Assembly: GCA_015680685.1 (NCBI GenBank)
Contig: MNCI01014215.1
Coordinates: 42,454-106,453 of the forward strand
Source: Gnetum montanum
Taxonomy: Eukaryota; Streptophyta; Gnetopsida; Gnetales; Gnetaceae
Length of the DNA stretch: 64,000 bases
Reading direction: 5' to 3'
Part shown: positions 21,080 through 33,735 of the stretch, piece by piece
How positions within the stretch are numbered: position 1 is the first letter of the stretch
Layout: the number at the start of each line of letters is the position of its first letter
Made by a program: the position numbers and the translations under genes
The notes under the pieces: generated by a model
The model's database searches: none
What the model saw: only the letters and a program-made list of their open reading frames with translations
What the model was told of the DNA's origin: nothing

Positions 21080-23690
21080 AATTCCCGTGACCACTACCAT
21101 TCCCACCTAGAACTTGGAGGTTCCCTACTCTATTCAAAGCACGACAAGTCTTGAGCGACCACCCAGCTCAATGCTGGTACAACGATAGTCCCTTAGGCTG
21201 TGACACCTATCACCCAAGCATTTGGCACAAGACGCAGAGCAATACGATTTCATCTATGGAAAAGTCCAAGAAAATCTACCCTTAGATTGTTAGGAACACA
21301 AGGATAAATGTAACTTTGAGTTCCTACACTAGAATTGGAGGGAATTCATCCATGCTCCTGATGTCACCATCCCACTAACTGAAGCATATCAATGGGTGTT
21401 ACACCAACTGATGTGAGTGAGTAGGTCTAGGGAATAGAACACAATGTCCCACTACAATGAAACATTTCAGGATGGACAAGAAGACTTGAACTCCCACTCT
21501 GAAGGTGGTGGCCAGACCTACACCACGAATATCCCTTCCACCATCTTCTTCTGGTCAAATCCACTCTTCTCTTCTGCCCCCTTCATTGTCGCCACAACCC
21601 TACCACAACCCACACCCTCTTCAGTAATGGGTAGTCACCCAATGTTTTCAATGTACCAGCAAGTGGGCCCTTCAACTTCTTTCCTAGTCACCCTCCCTTC
21701 CCAATCTGTTCTAGCATGGTACCCAATGTTAGTCATGTATATGCTTCCATACGTGCACACTCTGGCCATGTCACAATCACACATTAGTTTCACTCCTAGT
21801 CCCTCATCTACACCCACCCACCACTAGCAACAGACCCACCCTCAACTGTGTGGTGGGCACCAGCCACTTCTCCCTACTGCGCAACCCTCTCAAATGTTGC
21901 ATTACATCCAACCCCAAGTGTACCAAGTCCCACAGGTGGTGCAACCAAACACAGGGCTATGGGCTACCCTTCCAACTAGGTAAGTAGCCAACCCCATAGT
22001 GCCACCAATGACCATCACCCCAGCAACATCACCCATTAGGTGGTGGACCGCCCAAGCAGCACCACTTGTTGGAGTGGCTCCAAAAATGCCTCCCATGGGA
22101 CAGGCCACCACCCCAATGGCATCAGACATGATGGCTACTCAGGTAGTCCCACAATCGTCTGCAATGCCCTCGGGTCTAGATCAAGCTTTCCAACTCATCC
22201 AGACCCTCACTAAAGAAATCAAATGGCTTAAGGCCACCAGTTCTAAGACTGTTCAAGTCATGGACTTCTACCATGATGACTTGATCAGTCTAGCTATCCC
22301 CATGCTCACATTTCCCCCTAGGGTGCCACTCCTCCAATTTACAAAATACAACAAGGAGGGCGATCCCAATGTGCATTTGATAACCTTTAGGTCTGAATCG
22401 CTATTTTTGCAGCCATGGCCTCACATCATCATTCATGTCTTTACCATTTTTTTGATAGGCAAAGATTTGGACTAGTACCGTGCACTCCCACGTGCCTCCA
22501 TCTCAACCTTGGAGGAGCTACTAAGTCAATTCATGACCTGCTTCATCTACAACTTGAAATTGAAAGTCACACAAGACTAGCTCATGAGTGTTAAGTAGGA
22601 CCCACTAGAATTTGTGCAGAGATTCATACAGTGGTGGAGCACCACCTTAAACAAGATACGTGAACCTATTGCAAAGGCTTACTTGTTCGCCATTTTTAAG
22701 GATGCAGTTAATGACTTCATTAAATCTAAACTTGACTACCTAGCCCCGTGTTCCCTTAGCCAAGCCTTTGCTCAAACCAAGAGCATTTAGGATGTCACCA
22801 AAGCTAGTAGGGACCTAGCCTATGTTACCTATAAAAATGCACATATCAAGAAAGACAAAGAGAAGGGCAAGGCCATGACAACAATAGTGGCTACTGTGGC
22901 CAAGGAAAGAAATCCTGATAATAGCAACAACAAAAAGCCTACCATAGCACCCGATGCTTCCACTAATGCCACACTTGGCTCGAGTAACATAGGATAGTCC
23001 TCAACATCAACACCTGCAGTGCCAACCTAGTCGAGGCCCAACTTTGAGTGCAAGGATCACTCCAAGTATACCCCCTTACCCATTAAGCCTTCAGAACTTT
23101 TGAAGCAATGTTTAGGAGCTAGGTGTATACAACATAAATAGATGTTGGAGGAGGTAATCAAATGTCATCAAAGGTACTGCAAAGTTCTGCAAAACTCCTC
23201 CTTGGCTACACCCAATGAACCTATAGCTCCAAAAAAGTTTATGTTGGAACATTTCTGTGACTATCACAAACTGTGTGGTCATGATAAAGACTACTACTTA
23301 GCATTGAAAGATGACATACAATGCATGATTGATCAGGGCAAGTTGGTCCTAGATGAGAGCATTCTCATCTGCCCCAAAAACCAATCAATGCATGTTTACA
23401 AAGACCCCCTGAATGCTAACAATGTGGGGTATACAATCAACATTATTGGCATTGACAGTAATCTAAAACCACCACAGCAACCATTCATGGTACGTGTGCC
23501 TCCTCGTAATGTAGAAACGCTAACAACAACAACAACAACATCGCAAGCCCTATTTTTTCTTAAAGTTCATCATCATACATCCACCTCACCATTTATGCTT
23601 AGAGTTGCACCACCACCCATGCCAACAAAACAAGCACCATTTGTCATTAAGGTACCAAAACATCCAAGCCCCTACACCACCCAAAGCTAG
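21080..23690 (+). pseudogene. gag of element C
   Basis: The start is degraded: the first codon, ATG in D and B, is ATA here (IPVTTTIPT). A Pro/Thr/Ser-rich N-terminal part (21444-22130) is followed by the retrotransposon gag core at about 22260-22860, with FPPRVPLLQFTKYNKEGDPN, a FVQRFIQRW-like segment and NDFIKSKLDYLAPCSLSQ. The zinc-finger-like motif FCDYHKLCGHDKDYYLALKD (C-x2-H-x4-H-x4-Y) is at 23257-23316. In-frame stops occur at about 22476, 22578, 22596 and 22788. It should build the particle that packages the element RNA, if intact. The 23690-23960 stretch is a Pro/Ser-rich linker. Confidence 0.88.
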
Positions 23691-23959
23691 GCAACAAAAA
23701 CTGCACCACTACCTCCTTGTCCAAAAAATCATGAAGAGTAGTTAGCAGACAAGCTAGCTAGGGAACGCACCATGTTAGGTCCCCCCAAGCCTACCCCCTT
23801 GTCCTCAATGCCCATGGCCCCTTCATCATCAACAACTAGTAACACTGCGCAGACACGATCATCACCTTCTTGCACAAGAAAGCCCAATGCTCAACTGGAA
23901 ATCACTCCCCCTCAAGAGATTCATCTTCTAGGAAGAATAGAGGAGGAAAGAGGTAGCAA

Positions 23960-24840
23960 ATAAAAAGATGGTCATCCAGACCTTCTCAACACCCTTACAC
24001 AAGTCAAACAGGCCCTGATGCAGAAAAACAAATCTCTAAGCCTATATGACTTGATAATGACTTCCACGGTGCATCGTGAGGCCATGGTTCGCATGTTAGC
24101 ATCTATCCTAGTTGATAAAAACATGTCAACTAAAGAGAAAGAAATCCATTTTTTCATGCTTCCCTCTATGACCAAAGAACTGTGGCTAGTGCACTTGACA
24201 TTTTACGATAAGTCCATTAAGGATGATCCTGAAAAGGGTCAGGTGACAACGGTACCCATATTCATCACAATTCGGCTTGGCCAGTACAAGATCTAAAGGG
24301 TACACTTTGATGATGGGGCTGCTACCAATGTCATTCCATTTCCCATAGTGGAAAAATTGGGCTTGGTCAATCAAATCAAGCCCACAACAACTTCCTGCCT
24401 GAAATTGTTCAACGAGGCACGTGTGGTGGTAAAGGGAACTATCGACATTAACTTTGTGGTGGGGGACCAGTTCCCAACAAGTGCAATGTTCATTGTGGTG
24501 GAAGAGATGTTGGGATTCATCCTGATCTTGAGGAGGTTATGGTTAGCCCAATTAAGGGCTATCTCTTCACTGATGCATCAAGAGATCCACCTACCCTACG
24601 CAGGTGGGGAAGTGGTGATCTATGGTGACGAAGCGGCTACCCAAGCCATAAACAACATTGACATGGAGTAGGATTTGAAGATAATAATCTCTAAGAACAA
24701 AGTTTCTATTCATGCTTAAACCCCTTACTTAACTGATGAGCTGGCCAAAAACACTGACTCAGATAAAGAAACTACATGGGTTGATTTTCCTTTTTAGACA
24801 GTAGACAATGACATAGAAGAATACCATAACAAAGCCTCTT
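23960..24840 (+). pseudogene. Protease region of element C
   Basis: The lead-in shares LTQVKQALxQKN with B and D. The retropepsin active site reads VHFDDGAATNVIPF (DGA form) at about 24300-24340, followed by KLGLVNQIKPTTTSCLKLF and FIVVEEMLGFILILRRLWLA, where the usual ILGRSW has become ILRRLW. Stops: TAA before the active site (24295, from the CGA codon kept in B) and TAG at 24669 after NNIDME (Gln in B). The tail after 24671 is open only in short stretches. No RT follows; the next segment is the antisense gene. Confidence 0.85.
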
Positions 24841-24949
24841 GACCATATGCTTCGCCTAGCCCATGATGGGTTAGAAAGCAACTACGTAATTAGAGATTAC
24901 CTCTAATTCAATTCCATAAAGGCTTGTCTTTAACATTCTTTATCTTCTT

Positions 24950-25215
24950 CCATCTTAATTTTAGCATCATGTTCACTATTTGCATTATGTTCATTTTTAG
25001 CATCACGTTCACTGTTTGCATTATGTTCATTTTTAGCATCATGTTCATTGTTTGCATTATGTTTATTTTTAGCATCATGTTCACTGTTTGCATTATGTTC
25101 ATTTTTGGCATTATGATCACTATTTACATTGTTTTTAATTTTTTGCATCATGTCTACTATTCACATTCACATCATGTCTACTATTTACATTATGTCTATC
25201 ATTTACATCAGGGTT
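24950..25215 (+). repeat. Tandem repeats after the protease of C
   Basis: About seven units of 30-36 bp with the form TTTGCATTATGTTCATTTTT then AGCATCATGTTCACTG. Open frames on both strands here come only from the repeat, so I do not call a gene. F (18380-18450) and D (31690-31800) have looser forms. Confidence 0.9.
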
Positions 25216-25224
25216 GTTGCTTGC

Positions 25225-25360
25225 ATTACTAAACTACCACCTAGCCCGAAATGACCTTAAACTACCACTTGGCCCGAAATGGCCTTAAACTACCACCTGG
25301 CATGAAATGGCCTTAAACTATTGCCATAGCCTGAAATGGCCTAAAACTAAAACAAGAGGC
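25225..25360 (+). repeat. Junction repeats between protease and antisense gene of C
   Basis: Four units of about 33 bp: TGGCCCGAAATGGCCTTAAA then CTACCACC. The same motif, in the same orientation relative to the element, is found in B (13905-14035) and D (31806-31940). Confidence 0.85.
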
Positions 25361-25501
25361 CCTCAAGGGGCCCAAACACAAAAAATGAATAATAGATTAA
25401 CTAAAATAAATTGTTTCACATTATGTTCTTCATCAGGTCCATACAATAATGTTTATAAAAAATTAAATTCAAAAGCAAAATAAAAATCTTTCACTATCAC
25501 A

Positions 25502-25681
25502 CTATAAGTCTTTTTCAGCATCCCCCTTTCCTATTCCATTGGGTCATATGTCTCCATTTGGATCTTGCATAAGGCAGAAAATAAAATAGTGAATCAAAAC
25601 TACAATAAGTCTCTCATAAAATAAACTATGACACAATAAAGAGTGGCTAACCCATGATGGCCCCGCATCCATTTCGGAGGG
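25502..25681 (-). pseudogene. Antisense gene of element C, 3' end (end of exon 7 and exon 8)
   Basis: The end of exon 7 runs from the insertion point of D to the donor GTTAGC at 25646-25651; after the intron a short last exon ends in TAG at 25502-25504 with acidic/Gly codons. It continues the frame broken at 47132 on the other side of D. With the TSD counted once, exon 7 is about 820 nt, against 821 in B and D. Confidence 0.68.
25677..25681. other. Target-site duplication of element D, left copy (GAGGG)
   Basis: GAGGG precedes the 5' LTR of D; the same five bases follow its 3' LTR at 47132-47136. Confidence 0.92.
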
Positions 25682-27602
25682 TGAAACATTATAAAAATTT
25701 TAGGACCCTGATGCTTCAGCAGAGTCTTGGAATTTGGGCAAGAATTTCAACAAGTGCAGAATCATGATAGGTCATCAAAATAGTGTAGGCACTAAGGATA
25801 GACTGTACAGTTTGACAAGTTTTCTATCTCCAAGACTGATAGGCCCGTTGGACTCTCCAACCTACCCAATTGGACAATTGACCCAGTTGATAGTCTATGC
25901 AAGGACCATGCTAGGGGCTGTCAAAAGTGTTCAGGATGAGCTAAATAGTTCGGCAAGTTTTCTAATAGAGAAATATGTTAAGCTACGCTACGCTCCATAG
26001 TGTAGCAAGCCTTGAAGAGACTAATTAAGCATCCAAGATGCAGAATGATATCAATTCAGTCTTCCAAATCATTTGTCCATGTTGTAACTATTAAGCAAGC
26101 TTGCTCCACCACCATAGGGTGCTACGCTATGCTATGCCATGTAGCGTAGCACAACGTAGCTGGGATAGGGCACACAAAGGAACCCTAGCAAATGACTCCA
26201 ACAAGAGGATTGCACTTGGCAATGCTTCGGCCTCAAAAATTGTTTTCGCACTTAGCCCTTAGGCCTCAAGCAAGGTTTCTTTGTAAAAAATGGTAGATTA
26301 AACAAAGATACATGACACACTGGCTCCTATGCTATTCTATGCTACACAGCGTAGCATAGCGTAGCAACAATGAAATAATAACATAATGCCCCAAGTATGA
26401 ACTTAGCAAGTCCAAAGGCTTTTTGGCATGGAGGAAAAGAGTTGCAATTGTTTGCTTGACTAAACCTCAGACAAATGCTCTTAGTTTCTATGCAAGACCT
26501 TTGTCAAAACTAGTGGCTACCCTACGCTATGTAGCATAGCATAGCGTAGCAAGCAGTTACTTGTGCTACACCAATGCAACGAATAGTGTAAGTAGTGCAA
26601 CACTTGCATAGAGGCATCAAAACACCTTCGGTTAGCTCCAAAACTTGTTCATAACAATCATTCTCACCCTGACATCTCTTTGGTAGATAAAATTAGCAAG
26701 TTTGCTCCATTTTGCATACCCTTGGTCAATCCCCAAAATTGTTCCTACACTTGAACCTGCTCGCAAGAGTAGGGAAGACGTAGTCCTAGAGCATAGGATC
26801 CATTTTGTTTTTATTATTGACATGCTTTCTAGATTTTGGCACATGTAGATTTAGCAGTATGGTCATAGCTTAACAAGGTTCACCTTCAACATTGTGCACC
26901 TACATAGTACAACCATGTTTACATCTTGTGGGGCCTAGGACATGTGACATCTAGACCACATTTTTCTCCTACTCCTGGCCCTATAAATACCTCGATGAGA
27001 AATGCTCAAAGGGTTGGCTTTTTGCATGGTTGGCTTTTAAGTTGGCTTTCGGAGAGCATAGTTGGCATTTTTGAGTACTCTGGATGGCTTTGATTTTTCT
27101 GGTTGGCTCCAAACATCCCTTTGTGAGCTTAGCATTTTGGCATCTTAGCAAGCAAAGTGGCAAGCAGAAGAATTCTAAACAATAAGCTACCGACTATAGT
27201 TCAGAGATCTATGACCATACTGCTCTGTGTAAGCTATGTTTCTTTAGTGTTGCATGCTTAGTTGTACACCTCCCAGCAGAAAAAATGATCAAAGCTACAA
27301 CCTTGGGGTGTGCACTTTCTTACCCAAGTTTGTTTTCCTATTTGTTTACTATCATCATGTTTTGCACTATTTTCATGGTTTTTACATTTATTAATCATCG
27401 ATTTACTTCGCATACATTGTTTCCAAAACTCACATTTACGAAAGGTTAAGATACACCGATTAAGTCTCTATCTAATTGACAAAACCATTCAAGGCACCCC
27501 ATTTTCATTTCTCTCCAGCATAGCCCTTGCACAGATCTGGGGTTAAACTATTTGCCTGGAAACCTCTCAGTGTTCTAGCCACTAACGTTTTTAGTCGCTA
27601 CA
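25682..27602 (+). repeat. 5' LTR of element D
   Basis: 1,921 bp, TGAAACATT to AGTCGCTACA. TATA box CCTATAAATACC at 26980. Palindromic blocks near 25981-26010, 26122-26162, 26326-26370 and 26516-26555; the second reads GCTACGCTATGCTATG then CCATGTAGCGTAGC. Cassettes between them match those of the 3' LTR of D and the 3' LTR of C in orientation. Confidence 0.93.
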
Positions 27603-27630
27603 TTTTTTGGCGCTAGATGGAGGCCCTTTT
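27603..27630 (+). promoter_or_regulatory. Primer-binding site of element D
   Basis: TTTTT then TGGCGCTAGATGGAGGCC just after the LTR, homologous to the sites of B and C. Confidence 0.7.
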
Positions 27631-27843
27631 TGGTACCCTTTCTATGTCTTTCAAGTAGTATTGCATGCTATTTGCATCTTGTCACCTACTATCATAGACG
27701 TGACACCCTTGGAATTGTCTACACATCATGTGGTGCAGACTGGTCGTAATGATAGTTCCTTTGGAACTCAGCAAGATGAAAAGCCTCTGATCACTTATTA
27801 ATCTCTATGTTTCTCATTTGCGATTTCCTTTTGATCACTCAAA

Positions 27844-30440
27844 ATGATTCCCACAACCACTGCCATTTCCACCTCCAACCTTGAGGCTCCTTTCTTGGCT
27901 CAAAACACCATAAGCGTTGAGGAACCACCTAGCCCAGTGCTGGCACCACGTCAGTCTCTTAGGATTTGACATCTGTTACCTACATTCCTGGTGCAAGAAG
28001 TAGAGTGCTATGACTTCCTCTACGCAAAGATCTAGGAAAATCTCCCCTTGGATTGCCAAGAACTCAAGGAAAAATGCAACTTTGAGTTCCTTCATCAGAA
28101 TAGGAGGGAATTTATCCCTACCCTTGATGTTACCATCTGCCTGACGAAAACGTATCAGTGGATCTTAGACCAGCTGATGTGAGTCAGTAAGTCTAGGGAA
28201 CGAGATAAGATGTTCCATTATGATGAGGCATTCTAGGACAGATAGTAAGACCTATACTCCCATTCCTAGGGTGGTTGCCAGACCTACCCTATGGTTATTC
28301 CTCCCACCATGGTCTTCTGTTTGAACCCACTCTTTGCTTCTACCCCCTTCATGGTTTCCACAATCCTACCATAATCTACACCCTTGTCAATCATGGAAGG
28401 TCACTCTGTACCTCCTACGTATCAACAAGGTGGCCCTTCAACTTCGTCCCCAGTCACCTTGCCTTCTCAGTCTACTCAAGCAATGTACCCAACATCGGTC
28501 ACAGCTATGCTACCGTATGTCCATACTCTACCTATGTTTCAATAATTTTCCTCTACTCCCTCATCTGCACCTATTCCACCACCTGTAGCCAACCTGGTCT
28601 CAATGGCTTGGTGGGCCACAACCCCTTCATTACCTATGAACCAACCTTCTCAAGAATCATACTACATGCAACCCCAAGCCCACCAGCTTCCACACGTAGT
28701 ACAACCTAGTGCAAGGCTATGGGTTGCCTAGCCAAGTGGGAAACCTATCAACCCCACAACCCCACCAATGGTTGCTACATCAATGGCACAACCCACCGAG
28801 TGGTGGATGACCCAAGCAACATCATTCATAGGAGCAGCATCAACAACGTCCTTCATGAGCTAGGCTATTACGTCTACACTGCAACCCCCATTGGCGTACA
28901 TGACAGCTACTCAAGTAGCCCTGCAACCATCTGTAGTGTCACAGGGTCTAGACTAAGTGTTCTAACTTATCCAAACCCCCACTAAAGAGATTAAACATCC
29001 CAAATCCATCAGTTCCGACACGATGTAGGTCATGTCTTTCTACCATGAAGACCCCATCAGCCCGACTATTCCCATGTTCACGTTACCCCCTAGGATGCCA
29101 CTCCTCTAATTCAAAAAATATAATGGGAAGGGTGATCCCAATGCATAGTTAGTTATGTTTAGATCTGAATCTTTGCTATTGCAACAATGGCTGCACACTA
29201 TCATCCGTGTCTTTGCTATGTCTTTGACAGGCAAAGCTCTAGACTGGTACCACATGCTCCCACACACCTCCACTTAACTCTGAGGAGTTGTTGACTCTGT
29301 TCTTGACCTGTTTCAAGTATAAATTAAAACCAAAAGTCACACTAGATAATTTTATGAGCATCAAGAAAGACCCACTGGAATCTATACAAAAGTTCATACA
29401 GCGGTGGAACACCACCTTGAATGAGGTCTACAAGCCTACCGTGGAGGCCCATCTATTGGTCATCTTCAAGGGGGCAGTAAATGACTTTATCAAGTCAAAA
29501 CTGTACTACTTAGCCCCACACTCCCTTAGTCAAGATTTTTCTCAAATGAAGAGCATCCAAGATGTGGCTGAAGCTAGTAAAGACCTAGCCTATGTTGCAT
29601 ATAAAAACACATATATTAAAAAAGACAAAGGAAAAGGGCAAGGCCGCAATAGCCACGTTCACCGCTCTGATGAACAAGGCCAAGCCCAAAAATAGCAACA
29701 ATAAAAAGGCAATCAAAACAACAATGGCTATCTCTAGTAACATCAGCTAGCCCTCAACGTCAGTACCAGAGGCATCAACCCAGCCTAAACCCAACTTCAA
29801 GCATAAGGATCGTTCCAAATACACTCGTTTACCCATCAAGCCTTCAAAACTCCTAAAGCAATTGTTGGGGGTTGGGTATATTTAGCATAAGTGAATGTCA
29901 AAAGAGGCAACCAAATGACATCAATGGTATTGTGAACTTCTTAGGAACCTCTCCTTGGCCATGCCCAATGAGCTGCTAGCTCCTAAGAACTTTAGGCTAG
30001 AGAGGTTCTGTGACTACCATCAACTTTGTGGTCACGACACGGACTACTATCTAGCATTGAAGGATGACATCCAATGGATGATTAATTAGGGGAAGTTAAT
30101 TCTAGATGAAAGCAACCCTATCCGCCCAAAAAATCAATCTATGCATGTTTACAAGGACCCCATAAACGCTAACAATGTGGGGTATATCATCAACATAATT
30201 GGCATTGACAATAACCTATAACTGCCATAGTAATTGTTCGTGGTGCGTGTGCCTCAATGTAGCATAGTGAATCCAACAGTAGCAAAAAGGACCTCGCAAC
30301 AACCATTTTTCCTCAAGCTTCCTCCCAAACATCTTCCCCTGCATCCTTTGTACTCAAAACTACACCGTCACTCGCGCCAACACCACAGGCACCATTTTTC
30401 ATTAGGGGGCCAAAACACTCAACTACCCCCACCACACTGA
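27844..30440 (+). pseudogene. gag of element D
   Basis: ATG at 27844-27846 (MIPTTTAISTSNLEAPFLA). A Pro/Ser/Thr-rich N-terminal part to about 28980 is followed by the gag core, open at 29288-29695: FKYKLKPKVTLDNFMSIKKD, IQKFIQRWNTTLNEV, VNDFIKSKLYYLAPHSLSQ. The zinc-finger-like motif FCDYHQLCGHDTDYYLALKD is at about 30008-30067. Stops early (27967, 28034) and in the linker. It is better preserved in the core than gag of C. Confidence 0.88.
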
Positions 30441-30689
30441 GGCAATCCAAAACAACCCTGCAGCCTTCCCATTCAAAGAAATGGGAAGAGAATCTAACAA
30501 ACAAGATGATCAAGAAATGTACCACCTTAGGTTCCCCCAAGCCTACCCCCTTTTCCTTGATGCCCACACCTCCCTCATCATCAATAGTTGATGCCACCAT
30601 GCACATGCAATCACCACCACCCCACCCAAGAAGTTCTAGCCCCCAACCTAACACTTCCCCTTCTTGAGAGATTCATCTCCTAGGATGAA

Positions 30690-31610
30690 TGGAGGAAGAG
30701 AAGGATAGAAAATAACAAGAAAGTAGACATGACCTTCTAAATACCCTTACCCAGGTCAAACAGGCTCTGAAAACAATAATACAACTTTCAGCCTATATGA
30801 CCTGGTAATGACCTCCACTACACACCGCAAGGCCTTGGTTTACATGTTAACGTCCATATCGATTGACAAAAACATGCCAGCAAAGGAGAAAGAAATCCAT
30901 GCAGTCATGCTTCCTTCTACGCCTGAGGAACTGTGGCTAGCTTAGTTGACATTCTGTGACGAATTCATTAAGGATGCTCCTGAAAAGGGATGGGTGACAA
31001 TAGCACCCTTGTTCATCACAATTCAGGTTGGTCAACACAAGATCTGAAGAGTACACGTTGATGATGGGACCACTACAAATGTCATCCAGTTCCCCATAGT
31101 GGACAAATTGGGTTTGGTTGATCAAATCAAACCCACAACAACCTCATGCCTAAAGTCATTCAACGGAGCATGGGTAGTGGTAAAAGGGACTTTTTACATC
31201 AATTTTTTGGTAGGGGACTAGTTCCCCACAAGCGCAACATTCATTGTGGTAGAAAAGATGCTTGGGTTTAACCTAATCTTGGGGAGGTCATGGTTATCCC
31301 AACTGAGGGCTATCTCTTCACCCATACATCAAGAGATCCACCTACATTACATGGGCAGGGAGGTGGTGATCTACAGTGACAAAGTAGCCACCCAAGCAAT
31401 AAACAATGTCAACATGGAGTAGGGTTTAGAAGTAATAATCTTTGAAAATGAAGTGCCTATCCCCACTAAGGATACTTGTTTGGCTAATGAGCTGGTCCAA
31501 AACGCCAGCTCAAAAAATAAAACTACATGGGCTGAGTTGCCTTTCCAAACAATAGATGATGACATAAAGGAGTACCATACTAAGGTCCCTTAGCTGTACA
31601 CATCACTAAG
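30690..31610 (+). pseudogene. Protease region of element D
   Basis: The active site reads VHVDDGTTTNVIQF at about 31050-31095, then KLGLVDQIKPTTTSCLKSF. The C-terminal signature FIVVEKMLGFNLILGRSW is better kept than in C. Stops: TGA at 31045 just before the active site (CGA in B), TAG at 31219, TAG at 31420 after NNVNME (the same site as C), and TAG at 31591. The tail matches C and ends before the junction repeats. Confidence 0.83.
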
Positions 31611-31805
31611 CCCACAATGGGTTAGGAATTAGCTACAATAATGATCGTTTCTTGCACCAGCATAACTACTTCATTGCTTCCCTATGATCACTGCTTGCAT
31701 CAATGATATGTACATTCTTCACATTGTTTGCTTCGTATTTGTTGTTTACGCTAGTGTCTTCCTCATTGTTTACATTGTTCATGTTATGTCCACTATTCGC
31801 ATCAC

Positions 31806-31940
31806 ATCATGGCCTACTAAGCCCTAAAACTAGAAAAATTTCTCTTTATCATCATGCGATGGCCGGAAATCGCCTAAAACTAGCAATGGCTCAGAATGGC
31901 CTTAAACTATCACTGTGGCCTACCAAGGCCTAAAATTGGC
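31806..31940 (+). repeat. Junction repeats between protease and antisense gene of D
   Basis: Units of GGCCTACTAAGCCCTAAAACTAG and GGCCTTAAACTATCAC, four or five copies, next to the 3' end of the antisense gene. Confidence 0.8.
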
Positions 31941-32282
31941 CATTTAAAAATAATAAAGAAACTATTTATCATTTAAAAAAAAAGACAAAGAATAAAAATA
32001 AATACAATACACTAGCTAAAATGAAATAAGTCTCTTCACATTCCATTCATCATTCAAAATATCAATCAATAATGTTTACAAAATTTTTGTAAATTTAAAG
32101 ATAAGAATAAAATTCCTTGCCACTACACTATGAGCCTTCGCTAGCTCCATCATTCCCTGCTTCATTGGTTCCTATGTTTTTGTTTGGATCTTACACCTCA
32201 GAGAAAATAAAACAATCAATTAAATCTACAATAAAGGCTTTCATAAAAAATAAAAACTATGGCATCGCAAAAGGTGACTAAC

Positions 32283-33103
32283 TCGAGATGGCCTCGTGTC
32301 TGTTTTAGGGGGTATTTGATCCATGTCGGCCATGAGACGTTGCAAGATCTCCTCCTCAGTGATGTTAGCCAAATTCCTATCTCCTAGATCAGCGCTTGCT
32401 ACAACATTCTCCTTTTCTACAGTTATCCATCTAGGTGGTCCTCGAGAAAAGGTGGTAGTGGTGGTCTCACCAACAAGTAGGGTCATCTTCCTTTCAGGAG
32501 ATTCACTAACTATCACCTGTTGCATGAACCTATCATAAGCCCTAAAAGCATCAATAATGTCAAGGAATACCTCATGGATATGCAAATTGACAAAAGCATC
32601 CTGATACTGTTTACAATAGGTGGCACATTTCAGTTTATACATGTGTTTGTGATTCTTCTATGCCTACCCCCACTCGTAAACCTTTGCGCTATAATCCTTC
32701 TAATACTAGTTCTTCTGGGCTAGAAGGTCCATTTGCAAGTGTTGTTCGATTATTTCGCATGTGGCTTCATTGTTGCATCACATGGCTATCCAATATCTTG
32801 CATAGTCAATGAAGGCTGTATGCCAACTGCCATCATTAGTATCCTGGGCCAATAGAAATTCATTCCTGGATTGTAGATCCCCCACCTTAGTGGTTAACTT
32901 GGTTTTCTCCTTTTCAAGTCTTTGCACCCGTTTCTAGAGGTCTTCATTTACACACCTGCACTCCCACAAGGAGCGTGTCGAGTACAATGCACATTTGATT
33001 GCTTTGTCATACATGTGATGAGGTACTTCAGTTACCTTCGATGGAAATTCAGGCATGGCGTCAAACTCAATTACTTGCTTGGGGTCCCACTTGAGGCGAG
33101 AGG
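32283..33103 (-). pseudogene. Exon 7 of the antisense gene in D
   Basis: Acceptor GTTGGTAG, donor GTTAGT, 821 nt. It starts ASRLKWDPKQVIEF, then VTEVPHHMYDKAIKCALYST, a heptad-like charged stretch, then YKLKCATYCKQYQDA and SRGPPRWITVEKENVVA. The match to B in length and order is close. The internal frame has a few stops near 32640-32930. Confidence 0.68.
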
Positions 33104-33735
33104 CTACCAACCACACACAGAATGGACATTGATCATAGTAACATAGTAAAACTACACTCTTACTAGGTTCAGCATAGCACTATCTAGCATAGTAACCAAT
33201 CAGGGCTGCACTCTGTGAAGCTTGATTTGCAACTTCTTCCCCCTCTCTTCATTTGTACGGGGAGTCTCTTCAGCAGGACGGGACCTCTTACGTTGCAAGC
33301 TGGTTACCACTATTTCTGCAATGAGGTGTTCTCCCCTTGTCAAACTTCTTGTGTTAATGGGGGGAGCCTCTCCCATGCTATCTTGGGCATGAAAGGTACA
33401 TGCCACTTGATCCCTGACCATCATCAAAAATGATTCCCCAATAGCTTCTCGGGGATCTTGGGATCATGTGGTATGGAAGACTTGGAAAATCCATAGATTG
33501 GAAATCTGATTACGGTCTTGTTGCACCTAGATGCCATTCTCATAGACTACCAAGAATTCCACAAAATGCCATAGGAAAGCTACAAAGAAGGCATAGTTCA
33601 CGTTGAAATGGGACTCAAGCTTCCTGTGACACTATCTAGCATAGCACAGCCTCGAATTAACCTTCAGCCCCGATTGGTTCTAACAAGTGTCCACCCAAAA
33701 GATCTTTCCTTAGGACCAACAATCCAACTACGCCG

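Noticed and set aside
21444-21827. Pro/Ser/Thr-rich frame as a host secreted or cell-wall protein
   Set aside because: It lies after an LTR and primer site, in line with the gag core and zinc finger, and D has the same arrangement; it is the N-terminal part of gag.
24908-25232. Overlapping open frames on both strands, rich in Met/Asn or Phe/Ile
   Set aside because: They come from a 30-36 bp tandem repeat whose period keeps frames open; there is no domain and no similar frame in B or D.
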